Source: Acanthosepion esculentum
Taxonomy: Eukaryota > Mollusca > Cephalopoda > Sepiida > Sepiidae
Reading direction: 5' to 3'
Assembly: GCA_964036315.1 (NCBI GenBank)
Contig: OZ038478.1
Coordinates: forward strand, 145,926,565 to 145,990,564
Length of the DNA stretch: 64,000 nucleotides
Positions 24,857-38,680 of the stretch are shown here, one piece after another. Made by a program: the position numbers and the translations under genes. How positions within the stretch are numbered: the stretch's first letter is position 1; each line of letters opens with the position of its first letter. Under the pieces are notes generated by a model. It did not search any database. It was not told where the DNA came from and saw only the letters and a program-made list of their open reading frames with translations.

Positions 24857-27800
24857 CATGAGTCTTTCCATTTTGTTTACCGCTCTTATTGCTTTTATTC
24901 TTATTATTATAGAGTTCACTTGGCTATTGGCTACTCCCTTAGATTGCATTGATAACCATATTTGTTGCATTAAGAATGGGACAAAACTAAGAGAAAAAAA
25001 TTAGGAGCCCAACACATGAGTCTTTCCATTTTGTTTACCGCTCTTATTGCTTTTATTCTTATTATTATAGAGTTCACTTGGCTATTGGCTACTCCCTTAG
25101 ACTGCATTGATAACCATATTTGTTGCATTAAGAATGGGACAAAACTAAGAGAAAAAAATTAAGAGCCCAACACATGAGTCTTTCCATTTTGTTTACCGCT
25201 CTTATTGCTTTTATTCTTATTATTATAGATTTCACGTGGCTATTGGCTACTCCCTTAGACTGCATTGATAACCATCTTTGTTGCATGAAGAAAGGGACAA
25301 AACTAAGAGACAAAAATTAAGAGCCCAACACATGAGTCTTTCCATCTTGTTTACCACTCTTATTGCTTTTATTCTTATTATTATAGAGTTCACTTGTCTA
25401 TTGGCTACTCCCTTAGACTGCATTGATAACCATCTTTGTTGCATTAAGAAAGGGACAAAACTAAGAGAAAAAATTAAGAGCCCAACACATGAGTCTTTCC
25501 ATTTTGTTTACCGCTCTTATTGCTTTTATTCTTATTATTATAGAGTTCACTTGGCTATTGGCTACTCCCTTAGACTGCATTGATAACCATCTTTGTTGCA
25601 TTAAGAAAGGGACAAAACTAAGAGAAAAAAATTAAGAGCCCAACACATGAGTCTTTCCATTTTGTTTACCGCTCTTATTGCTTTTATTCTTATTATTATA
25701 GAGTTCACTTGGCTATTGGCTACTCCCTTAGACTGCATTGATAACCATCTTTGTTGCATGAAGAAAGGGACAAAACTAAGAGACAAAAATTAAGAGCCCA
25801 ACACATGAGTCTTTCCATTTTGTTTACCGCTCTTATTGATTTTATTCTTATTATTATAGATTTCACGTGGCTATTGGCTACTCCCTTAGACTGCATTGAT
25901 AACCATCTTTGTTGCATGAAGAAAGGGACAAAACTAAGAGACAAAAATTAAGAGCCCAACACATGAGTCTTTCCATTTTGTTTACCGCTCTTATTGCTTT
26001 TATTCTTATTATTATAGATTTCACGTGGCTATGGGCTACTCCCTTTGACTGCATTGATAACCATCTTTGTTGCATGAAGAAAGGGACAAAACTAAGAGAC
26101 AAAAATTAAGAGCCCAACACATGAGTCTTTCCATTTTGTTTACCGCTCTTATTGCTTTTATTCTTATTATTATAGATTTCACGTGGCTATTGGCTACTCC
26201 CTTAGACTGCATTGATAACCATCTTTGTTGCATGAAGAAAGGGACAAAACTAAGAGACAAAAATTAAGAGCCCACCACATGAGTCTTTCCATTTTGTTTA
26301 CCGCTCTTATTGCTTTTATTCTTATTATTATAGAGTTCACTTGGCTATTGGCTACTCCCTTAGACTGCATTGATAACCATCTTTGTTGCATTAAGAAAGG
26401 GACAAAACTAAGAGAAAAAAATTAAGAGCCCAACGCATGAGTCTTTCCATTTTGTTTACCGATCTTATTGCTTTTATTCTTATTATTATAGAGTTCACTT
26501 GGCTATTGGCTACTCCCTTAGACTGCATTGATAACCATATTTGTTGCATTAAGAATGGGACAAAACTAAGAGAAAAAAATTAAGAGCCCAACACATGAGT
26601 CTTTCCATTTTGTTTACCGCTCTTATTGCTTTTATTCTTATTATTATAGAGTTCACTTGGCTATTGGCTACTCCCTTAGACTGCATTGATAACCATCTTT
26701 GTTGCATGAAGAAAGGGACAAAACTAAGAGACAAAAATTAAGAGCCCAACACATGAGTCTTTCCATTTTGTTTACCGCTCTTATTGCTTTTATTCTTATT
26801 ATTATAGAGTTCACTTGGCTATTGGCTACTCCCTTAGATTGCATTGATAACCATATTTGTTGCATTAAGAATGGGACAAAACTAAGAGAAAAAAATTAGG
26901 AGCCCAACACATGAGTCTTTCCATTTTGTTTACCGCTCTTATTGCTTTTATTCTTATTATTATAGAGTTCACTTGGCTATTGGCTACTCCCTTAGACTGC
27001 ATTGATAACCATATTTGTTGCATTAAGAATGGGACAAAACTAAGAGAAAAAAATTAAGAGCCCAACACATGAGTCTTTCCATTTTGTTTACCGCTCTTAT
27101 TGCTTTTATTCTTATTATTATAGATTTCACGTGGCTATTGGCTACTCCCTTAGACTGCATTGATAACCATCTTTGTTGCATGAAGAAAGGGACAAAACTA
27201 AGAGACAAAAATTAAGAGCCCAACACATGAGTCTTTCCATCTTGTTTACCACTCTTATTGCTTTTATTCTTATTATTATAGAGTTCACTTGTCTATTGGC
27301 TACTCCCTTAGACTGCATTGATAACCATCTTTGTTGCATTAAGAAAGGGACAAAACTAAGAGAAAAAATTAAGAGCCCAACACATGAGTCTTTCCATTTT
27401 GTTTACCGCTCTTATTGCTTTTATTCTTATTATTATAGAGTTCACTTGGCTATTGGCTACTCCCTTAGACTGCATTGATAACCATCTTTGTTGCATTAAG
27501 AAAGGGACAAAACTAAGAGAAAAAAATTAAGAGCCCAACACATGAGTCTTTCCATTTTGTTTACCGCTCTTATTGCTTTTATTCTTATTATTATAGAGTT
27601 CACTTGGCTATTGGCTACTCCCTTAGACTGCATTGATAACCATCTTTGTTGCATGAAGAAAGGGACAAAACTAAGAGACAAAAATTAAGAGCCCAACACA
27701 TGAGTCTTTCCATTTTGTTTACCGCTCTTATTGATTTTATTCTTATTATTATAGATTTCACGTGGCTATTGGCTACTCCCTTAGACTGCATTGATAACCA

Positions 27801-28730
27801 TCTTTGTTGCATGAAGAAAGGGACAAAACTAAGAGACAAAAATTAAGAGCCCAACACATGAGTCTTTCCATTTTGTTTACCGCTCTTATTGCTTTTATTC
27901 TTATTATTATAGATTTCACGTGGCTATGGGCTACTCCCTTTGACTGCATTGATAACCATCTTTGTTGCATGAAGAAAGGGACAAAACTAAGAGACAAAAA
28001 TTAAGAGCCCAACACATGAGTCTTTCCATTTTGTTTACCGCTCTTATTGCTTTTATTCTTATTATTATAGATTTCACGTGGCTATTGGCTACTCCCTTAG
28101 ACTGCATTGATAACCATCTTTGTTGCATGAAGAAAGGGACAAAACTAAGAGACAAAAATTAAGAGCCCACCACATGAGTCTTTCCATTTTGTTTACCGCT
28201 CTTATTGCTTTTATTCTTATTATTATAGAGTTCACTTGGCTATTGGCTACTCCCTTAGACTGCATTGATAACCATCTTTGTTGCATTAAGAAAGGGACAA
28301 AACTAAGAGAAAAAAATTAAGAGCCCAACGCATGAGTCTTTCCATTTTGTTTACCGATCTTATTGCTTTTATTCTTATTATTATAGAGTTCACTTGGCTA
28401 TTGGCTACTCCCTTAGACTGCATTGATAACCATATTTGTTGCATTAAGAATGGGACAAAACTAAGAGAAAAAAATTAAGAGCCCAACACATGAGTCTTTC
28501 CATTTTGTTTACCGCTCTTATTGCTTTTATTCTTATTATTATAGAGTTCACTTGGCTATTGGCTACTCCCTTAGACTGCATTGATAACCATCTTTGTTGC
28601 ATGAAGAAAGGGACAAAACTAAGAGACAAAAATTAAGAGCCCAACACATGAGTCTTTCCATTTTGTTTACCGCTCTTATTGCTTTTATTCTTATTATTAT
28701 AGAGTTCACTTGGCTATTGGCTACTCCCTT
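24857..28730 (+). repeat. Tandem duplication, period 1895 bp (12 units)
   Basis: The shared rare changes 'agattgc' (24941 and 26836), 'attaggagccc' and 'cacttgtctattgg' recur at an offset of 1895 bp. The match begins between 24857 and 24941; upstream, 24856 has 'acgcatgag' against 'acacatgag'. It ends near 28730, where the second copy has 'agactg'. Confidence 0.92.
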
Positions 28731-31700
28731 AGACTGCATTGATAACCATCTTTGTTGCATTAAGAAAGGGACAAAACTAAGAGACAAAAATTAAGAGCCC
28801 AACACATGAGTCTTTCCATTTTGTTTACCGCTCTTATTGCTTTTATTCTTATTATTATAGAGTTCACTTGGCTATTGGCTACTCCCTTAGACTGCATTGA
28901 TAACCATCTTTGTTGCATGAAGAAAGGGACAAAACTAAGAGACAAAAATTAAGAGCCCAACACATGAGTCTTTCCATTTTGTTTACCGCTCTTATTGCTT
29001 TTATTCTTATTATTATAGATTTCACGTGGCTATTGGCTACTCCCTTAGACTGCATTGATAACCATCTTTGTTGCATGAAGAAAGGGACAAAACTAAGAGA
29101 CAAAAATTAAGAGCCCAACACATGAGTCTTTCCATTTTGTTTACCGCTCTTATTGCTTTTATTCTTATTATTATAGATTTCACGTGGCTATTGGCTACTC
29201 CCTTAGACTGCATTGATAACCATCTTTGTTGCATGAAGAAAGGGACAAAACTAAGAGACAAAAATTAAGAGCCCAACACATGAGTCTTTCCATTTTGTTT
29301 ACCGCTCTTATTGCTTTTATTCTTATTATTATAGAGTTCACTTGGCTATTGGCTACTCCCTTAGACTGCATTGATAACCATCTTTGTTGCATGAAGAAAG
29401 GGACAAAACTAAGAGACAAAAATTAAGAGCCCAACACATGAGTCTTTCCATTTTGTTTACCGCTCTTATTGCTTTTATTCTTATTATTATAGATTTCACG
29501 TGGCTATTGGCTACTCCCTTAGACTGCATTGATAACCATCTTTGTTGCATGAAGAAAGGGACAAAACTAAGAGACAAAAATTAAGAGCCCAACACATGAG
29601 TCTTTCCATTTTGTTTACCGCTCTTATTGCTTTTATTCTTATTATAGAGTTCACTTGGCTATTGGCTACTCCCTTAGACTGCATTGATAACCATCTTTGT
29701 TGCATTAAGAAAGGGACAAAACTAAGAGAAAAAATTAAGAGCCCAACACATGAGTCTTTACATTTTGTTTACCGTCCTTATTCCTTTTATTCTTATTATT
29801 ATAGAGTTCACTTGGCTATTGGCTACTCCCTTAGACTGCATTGATAACCATCTTTGTTGCATGAAGAAAGGGACAAAACTAAGAGACAAAAATTAAGAGC
29901 CCAACACATGAGTCTTTCCATTTTGTTTACCGCTCTTATTGCTTTTATTCTTATTATTATAGAGTTCACTTGGCTATTGGCTACTCCCTTAGACTGCATT
30001 GATAACCATCTTTGTTGCATGAAGAAAGGGACAAAACTAAGAGACAAAAATTAAGAGCCCAACACATGAGTCTTTCCATTTTGTTTACCACTCTTATTGC
30101 TTTTATTCTTATTATTATAGAGTTCACTTGGCTATTGGCTACTCCCTTAGACTGCATTGATAACAATCTTTGTTGCATGAAGAAAGGGACAAAACTAAGA
30201 GAAAAAAATTAAGAGCCCAACACATGAGTCTTTCCATTTTGTTTACCGCTCTTATTGCTTTTATTCTTATTATTATAGAGTTCACTTGGCTATTGGCTAC
30301 TCCCTTAGACTGCATTGATAACCATCTTTGTTGCACTAAGAATGGGACAAAACTAAGAGAAAAAATTAAGAGCCCAACACATGAGTCTTTCCATTTTGTT
30401 TACCGTCCTTATTGCTTTTATTCTTATTATTATAGAGTTCACTTGGCTATTGGCTACTCCCTTAGACTGCATTGATAACCATCTTTGTTGCACAAAGAAT
30501 GGGACAAAACTAAGAGAAAAAATTAAGAGCCCAACACATGAGTCTTTCCATTTTGTTTACCGTCCTTATTGCTTTTATTCTTATTATTATAGAGTTCACT
30601 TGGCTATTGGCTACTCCCTTAGACTGCATTGATAACCATCTTTGTTGCACTAAGAATGGAACAAAACTAAGAGAAATAATTAAGAGCCCAACACATGAGT
30701 CTTTCCATTTTGTTTACCGTCCTTATTGCTTTTATTCTTATTATTATAGAGTTCACTTGGCTATTGGCTACTCCCTTAGACTGCATTGATAACCATCTTT
30801 GTTGCATGAAGAAAGGGACAAAACTAAGAGACAAAAATTAAGAGCCCAACACATGAGTCTTTCCATTTTGTTTACCACTCTTATTGCTTTTATTCTTATT
30901 ATTATAGAGTTCACTTGGCTATTGGCTACTCCCTTAGACTGCATTGATAACCATCTTTGTTGCATGAAGAAAGGGACAAAACTAAGAGACAAAAATTAAG
31001 AGCCCAACACATGAGTCTTTCCATTTTGTTTACCGCTCTTATTGCTTTTATTCTTATTATTATAGAGTTCACTTGGCTATTGGCTACTCCCTTAGACTGC
31101 ATTGATAACCGTCTTTGTTGCATGAAGAAAGGGACAAAACTAAGAGACAAAAATTAAGAGCCCAACACATGAGTCTTTCCATTTTGTTTACCGCTCTTAT
31201 TGCTTTTATTCTTATTATTATAGATTTCACGTGGCTATTGGCTTCTCCCTTAGACTGCATTGACAACCATCTTTGTTGCATGAAGAAAGGGACAAAACTA
31301 AGAGACAAAAATTAAGAGCCCAACACATGAGTCTTTCCATTTTGTTTACCACTCTTATTGCTTTTATTCTTATTATTATAGAGTTCACTTGGCTATTGGC
31401 TACTCCCTTAGACTGCATTGATAACCATCTTTGTTGCATGAAGAAAGGGACAAAACTAAGAGACAAAAATTAAGTGCCCAACACATGAGTCTTTCCATTT
31501 TGTTTACCGCTCTTATTGCTTTTATTCTTATTATTATAGAGTTCACTTGGCTATTGGCTACTCCCTTAGACTGCATTGATAACAATCTTTGTTGCATGAA
31601 GAAAGGGACAAAACTAAGAGACAAAAATTAAGAGCCCAACACATGAGTCTTTCCATTTTGTTTACCACTCTTATTGCTTTTATTCTTATTATTATAGAGT

Positions 31701-33144
31701 TCACTTGGCTATTGGCTACTCCCTTAGACTGCATTGATAACCATCTTTGTTGCATGAAGAAAGGGACAAAACTAAGAGACAAAAATTAAGAGCCCAACAC
31801 ATGAGTCTTTCCATTTTGTTTACCGCTCTTATTGCTTTTATTCTTATTATTATAGAGTTCACTTGGCTATTGGCTACTCCCTTAGACTGCATTGATAACC
31901 ATCTTTGTTGCATGAAGAAAGGGACAAAACTAAGAGACAAAAATTAAGAGCCCAACACATGAGTCTTTCCATTTTGTTTACCACTCTTATTGCTTTTATT
32001 CTTATTATTATAGAGTTCACTTGGCTATTGGCTACTCCCTTAGACTGCATTGATAACCATCTTTGTTGCATGAAGAAAGGGACAAAACTAAGAGAAAAAA
32101 ATTAAGAGCCCAACACATGAGTCTTTCCATTTTGTTTACCACTCTTATTGCTTTTATTCTTATTATTATAGAGTTCACTTGACTATTGGCTACTCCCTTA
32201 GACTGCATTGATAACCATCTTTGTTGCATGAAGAAAGGGACAAAACTAAGAGACAAAAATTAAGAGCCCAACACATGAGTCTTTCCATTTTGTTTACCGC
32301 TCTTATTGCTTTTATTCTTATTATTATAGAGTTCACTTGGCTATTGGCTACTCCCTTAGACTGCATTGATAACCATCTTTGTTGCATGAAGAAAGGGACA
32401 AAACTAAGAGACAAAAATTAAGAGCCCAACACATGAGTCTTTCCATTTTGTTTACCACTCTTATTGCTTTTATTCTTATTATTATAGAGTTCACTTGGCT
32501 ATTGGCTACTCCCTTAGACTGCATTGATAACCATCTTTGTTGCATGAAGAAAGGGACAAAACTAAGAGACAAAAATTAAGAGCCCAACACATGAGTCTTT
32601 CCATTTTGTTTACCGCTCTTATTGCTTTTATTCTTATTATTATAGAGTTCACTTGGCTATTGGCTACTCCCTTAGACTGCATTATAACCATCTTTGTTGC
32701 ATTAAGAAAGGGACAAAACTAAGAGAAAAAAATTAAGAGCCCAACACATGAGTCTTTCCATTTTGTTTACCGCTCTTATTGCTATTATTCTTATTATTGT
32801 AGAGTTCACTTGGCTATTGGCTACTCCCTTAGACTGCATTGATAACAATCTTTGTTGCATTAAGAAAGGGACAAAACTAAGAGAAAAAAATTAAGAGCCC
32901 AACGCATGAGTCTTTCCATTTTGTTTACCGCTCTTATTGCTTTTATTCTTATTATTATAGAGTTCACTTGGCTATTGGCTACTCCCTTAGACTGCATTGA
33001 TAACCATCATTGTTGCATTAAGAAAGGGACAAAACTAAGAGAAAAAAATTAAGAGCCCAACACATGAGTTTTTCCATTTTGTTTACCGCTCTTATTGCTA
33101 TTATTCTTATTATTATAGAGTTCACTTGGCTATTGGCTACTCCC

Positions 33145-36100
33145 ATAGACTGCATTGATAACCATCATTGTTGCATTAAGAAAGGGACAAAACTAAGAGA
33201 AAAAAATTAAGAGCCCAACACATGAGTCTTTCCATTTTGTTTACCGCTCTTATTGCTATTATTCTTATTATTATAGAGTTCACTTGGCTATTGCCTACTC
33301 CCTTAGACTGCATTGATAACCATCTTTGTTGCATTAAGAAAGGGACAAAACTAAGAGACAAAAATTAAGAGCCCAACACATGAGTCTTTCCATTTTGTTT
33401 ACCGCTCTTATTGCTTTTATTCTTATTATTATAGAGTTCACTTGGCTATTGGCTACTCCCTTAGACTGCATTATAACCATCTTTGTTGCATTAAGAAAGG
33501 GACAAAACTAAGAGAAAAAAATTAAGAGCCCAACACATGAGTCTTTCCATTTTGTTTACCGCTCTTATTGCTTTTATTCTTATTATTATAGAGTTCACTT
33601 GGCTATTGGCTACTCCCTTAGACTTCATTGATAACCATCATTGTTGCATTAAGAAAGGGACAAAACTAAGAGAAAAAAATTAAGAGCCCAACACATGAGT
33701 TTTTCCATTTTATTTACCGCTCTTATTGCTTTTATTCTTATTATTATAGAGTTCACTTGGCTATTGGCTACTCCCTTAGACTGCATTGATAACCATCTTT
33801 GTTGCATTAAGAAAGGGACAAAACTAAGAGAAAAAAATTAAGACCCCAACACATGAGTCTTTCCATTTTGTTTACAGCTCTTATTGCTTTTATTCTTATT
33901 ATTATACAGTTCACTTGGCTATTGGCTACTCCTTTAGACTGCATTGATAACCATCTTTGTTGCACAAAGAAAGGGACAAAACTAAGAGAAAAAAATTAAG
34001 ATCCCAACACATGAGTCTTTCCATTTTGTTTACCGCTCTTATTGCTTTTATTCTTATTATTATAGAGTTCACTTGGCTATTGGCTACTCCCTTAGACTGC
34101 ATTGATAACAATCTTTGTTGCATTAAGAAAGGGACAAAACTAAGAGAAAAAAATTAAGAGTCCAACGCATGAGTCTTTCCATTTTGTTTACCGCTCTTAT
34201 TGCTTTTATTATTATTATTATAGAGTTCACTTGGCTATTGGCTACTCCCTTAGACTGCATTGATAACCATCTTTGTTGCACTAAGAAAGGGACAAAACTA
34301 AGAGAAAAAAATTAAGACCCCAACACATGAGTCTTTCCATTTTGTTTACCGCTCTTATTGCTATTATTCTTATTATTATAGAGTTCACTCTGCTATTGGC
34401 TACTCACTTAGACTGCATTAAAACCATCTTTGTTGAACAAAGAAAGGGACAAAACTAAGAGAAAAATATTAAGAGCCCAACACATGAGTCTTTCCATTTT
34501 GTTTACCGTCCTTATTCCTTTTATTCTTATTATTATAGAGTTCACTTGGCTATTGGCTACTCCCTTAGACTGCATTGATAACCATCTTTGTTGCATTAAG
34601 AAAGGGACAAAACTAAGGGAAAAAAATCAAGAGCCCAACACATGAGTCTTTCCATTTTGTTTACCGCTCTTATTGCTTTTATTCTTATTATTATAGAGTT
34701 CACGTGGCTATTGGCTACTCCCTTAGACTGCATTGATAACCATCTTTATTGCATTAAGAAAGGGACAAAACTAAGAGAAAAAAATTAAGAGCCCAACGCA
34801 TGAGTCTTTCCATTTTGTTTACCGCTCTTATTGCTTTTATTCTTATTATTATAGAGTTCACGTGGCTATTGGCTACTCCCTTAGACTGCATTGATAACCA
34901 TCTTTATTGCATTAAGAAAGGGACAAAACTAAGAGAAAAAAATTAAGAGCCCAACACATGAGTCTTTCAATTTTGTTTACCGCTCTTATTGCTTTTATTC
35001 TTATTATTATAGAGTTCACATGGCTATTGGCTACTCCCTTAGACTGCATTGATAACCATCTTTGTTGCATTAAGAAAGGCACAAAACTAAGAGAAAAAAA
35101 TTAAGAGCCCAACGCATGAGTCTTTCCATTTTGTTTACCGCTCTTATTGCTTTTATTCTTATTATTATAGAGTTCACGTGGCTATTGGCTACTCCCTTAG
35201 ACTGCATTGATAACCATCTTTATTGCATTAAGAAAGGGACACAACTAAGAGAAAAAAATTAAGACCCGAACACATGAGTCTTTCCATTTTGTTTACCGCT
35301 CTTATTGCTTTTATTCTTATTATTATAGAGTTCACTTGGTTATTGGCTACTCCCTTAGACTGCATTGATAACCATCATTGTTGCATTAAGAAAGGGACAA
35401 AACTAAGAGAAAAAAATTAAGAGCCCAACACATGAGTCTTTCCATTTTGTTTACCGCTCTTATTGCTATTATTCTTATTATTATAGAGTTCACTTGGCTA
35501 TTGCCTACTCCCTTAGACTGCATTGATAACCATCTTTGTTGCATTAAGAAAGGGACAAAACTAAGAGACAAAAATTAAGAGCCCAACACATGAGTCTTTC
35601 CATTTTGTTTACCGCTCTTATTGCTTTTATTCTTATTATTATAGAGTTCACTTGGCTATTGGCTACTCCCTTAGACTGCATTATAACCATCTTTGTTGCA
35701 TTAAGAAAGGGACAAAACTAAGAGAAAAAAATTAAGAGCCCAACACATGAGTCTTTCCATTTTGTTTACCGCTCTTATTGCTTTTATTCTTATTATTATA
35801 GAGTTCACTTGGCTATTGGCTACTCCCTTAGACTTCATTGATAACCATCATTGTTGCATTAAGAAAGGGACAAAACTAAGAGAAAAAAATTAAGAGCCCA
35901 ACACATGAGTTTTTCCATTTTATTTACCGCTCTTATTGCTTTTATTCTTATTATTATAGAGTTCACTTGGCTATTGGCTACTCCCTTAGACTGCATTGAT
36001 AACCATCTTTGTTGCATTAAGAAAGGGACAAAACTAAGAGAAAAAAATTAAGACCCCAACACATGAGTCTTTCCATTTTGTTTACAGCTCTTATTGCTTT

Positions 36101-38680
36101 TATTCTTATTATTATACAGTTCACTTGGCTATTGGCTACTCCTTTAGACTGCATTGATAACCATCTTTGTTGCACAAAGAAAGGGACAAAACTAAGAGAA
36201 AAAAATTAAGATCCCAACACATGAGTCTTTCCATTTTGTTTACCGCTCTTATTGCTTTTATTCTTATTATTATAGAGTTCACTTGGCTATTGGCTACTCC
36301 CTTAGACTGCATTGATAACAATCTTTGTTGCATTAAGAAAGGGACAAAACTAAGAGAAAAAAATTAAGAGTCCAACGCATGAGTCTTTCCATTTTGTTTA
36401 CCGCTCTTATTGCTTTTATTATTATTATTATAGAGTTCACTTGGCTATTGGCTACTCCCTTAGACTGCATTGATAACCATCTTTGTTGCACTAAGAAAGG
36501 GACAAAACTAAGAGAAAAAAATTAAGACCCCAACACATGAGTCTTTCCATTTTGTTTACCGCTCTTATTGCTATTATTCTTATTATTATAGAGTTCACTC
36601 TGCTATTGGCTACTCACTTAGACTGCATTAAAACCATCTTTGTTGAACAAAGAAAGGGACAAAACTAAGAGAAAAATATTAAGAGCCCAACACATGAGTC
36701 TTTCCATTTTGTTTACCGTCCTTATTCCTTTTATTCTTATTATTATAGAGTTCACTTGGCTATTGGCTACTCCCTTAGACTGCATTGATAACCATCTTTG
36801 TTGCATTAAGAAAGGGACAAAACTAAGGGAAAAAAATTAAGAGCCCAACACATGAGTCTTTCCATTTTGTTTACCGCTCTTATTGCTTTTATTCTTATTA
36901 TTATAGAGTTCACGTGGCTATTGGCTACTCCCTTAGACTGCATTGATAACCATCTTTATTGCATTAAGAAAGGGACACAACTAAGAGAAAAAAATTAAGA
37001 CCCGAACACATGAGTCTTTCCATTTTATTTACCGCTCTTATTGCTTTTATTCTTATTATTATAGAGTTCACTTGGCTATTGGCTACTCCCTTAGACTGCA
37101 TTGATAACCATCTTTGTTGCATTAAGAAAGGGACAAAACTAAGAGAAAAAAATTAAGACCCCAACACATGAGTCTTTCCATTTTGTTTACAGCTCTTATT
37201 GCTTTTATTCTTATTATTATACAGTTCACTTGGCTATTGGCTACTCCTTTAGACTGCATTGATAACCATCTTTGTTGCACAAAGAAAGGGACAAAACTAA
37301 GAGAAAAAAATTAAGATCCCAACACATGAGTCTTTCCATTTTGTTTACCGCTCTTATTGCTTTTATTCTTATTATTATAGAGTTCACTTGGCTATTGGCT
37401 ACTCCCTTAGACTGCATTGATAACAATCTTTGTTGCATTAAGAAAGGGACAAAACTAAGAGAAAAAAATTAAGAGTCCAACGCATGAGTCTTTCCATTTT
37501 GTTTACCGCTCTTATTGCTTTTATTATTATTATTATAGAGTTCACTTGGCTATTGGCTACTCCCTTAGACTGCATTGATAACCATCTTTGTTGCACTAAT
37601 AAAGGGACAAAACTAAGAGAAAAAAATTAAGACCCCAACACATGAGTCTTTCCATTTTGTTTACCGCTCTTATTGCTATTATTCTTATTATTATAGAGTT
37701 CACTCTGCTATTGGCTACTCACTTAGACTGCATTAAAACCATCTTTGTTGAACAAAGAAAGGGACAAAACTAAGAGAAAAATATTAAGAGCCCAACACAT
37801 GAGTCTTTCCATTTTGTTTACCGTCCTTATTCCTTTTATTCTTATTATTATAGAGTTCACTTGGCTATTGGCTACTCCCTTAGACTGCATTGATAACCAT
37901 CTTTGTTGCATTAAGAAAGGGACAAAACTAAGGGAAAAAAATTAAGAGCCCAACACATGAGTCTTTCCATTTTGTTTACCGCTCTTATTGCTTTTATTCT
38001 TATTATTATAGAGTTCACGTGGCTATTGGCTACTCCCTTAGACTGCATTGATAACCATCTTTATTGCATTAAGAAAGGGACAAAACTAAGAGAAAAAAAT
38101 TAAGAGCCCAACGCATGAGTCTTTCCATTTTGTTTACCGCTCTTATTGCTTTTATTCTTATTATTATAGAGTTCACGTGGCTATTGGCTACTCCCTTAGA
38201 CTGCATTGATAACCATCTTTATTGCATTAAGAAAGGGACAAAACTAAGAGAAAAAAATTAAGAGCCCAACACATGAAGTCTTTCAATTTTGTTTACCGCT
38301 CTTATTGCTTTTATTCTTATTATTATAGAGTTCACATGGCTATTGGCTACTCCCTTAGACTGCATTGATAACCATCTATGTTGCATTAAGAAAGGCACAA
38401 AACTAAGAGAAAAAAATTAAGAGCCCAACGCATGAGTCTTTCCATTTTGTTTACCGCTCTTATTGCTTTTATTCTTATTATTATAGAGTTCACGTGGCTA
38501 TTGGCTACTCCCTTAGACTGCATTGATAACCATCTTTATTGCATTAAGAAAGGGACACAACTAAGAGAAAAAAATTAAGACCCGAACACATGAGTCTTTC
38601 CATTTTGTTTACCGCTCTTATTGCTTTTATTCTTATTATTATAGAGTTCACTTGGTTATTGGCTACTCCCTTAGACTGCA
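33145..38680 (+). repeat. Three-copy repeat block, periods 2210 and ~1660 bp (internal 1105)
   Basis: The block 33145-35354 recurs at an offset of 2210 bp to about 36974 (markers 'attgcctactccc', 'gcattataacc', 'gcattaaaacc', 'gttgaacaaag'). A third copy begins near 37017, offset 1105 bp from 35912, and continues past 38580, where 'agacccgaacac' matches 35262 and following. The middle copy lacks several units present in the other two. Confidence 0.88.

Larger units (their letters stand above)
8081..32690 (+). repeat. Satellite zone II: T126G/A150C subfamily
   Basis: From about 8081, units with 'catgaag' and 'gagacaaaaa' dominate, mixed with basic units and with the 'catatttg'/'aagaatggg' pair. 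Units with 'gatttcacgtgg' enter at 13.7 kb and are frequent to about 31.2 kb. This zone holds the largest recent duplications. The last strict T126G/A150C unit before the change ends near 32.6 kb, where a unit with 'gcattataacc' (one base missing) marks the transition. Confidence 0.75.
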
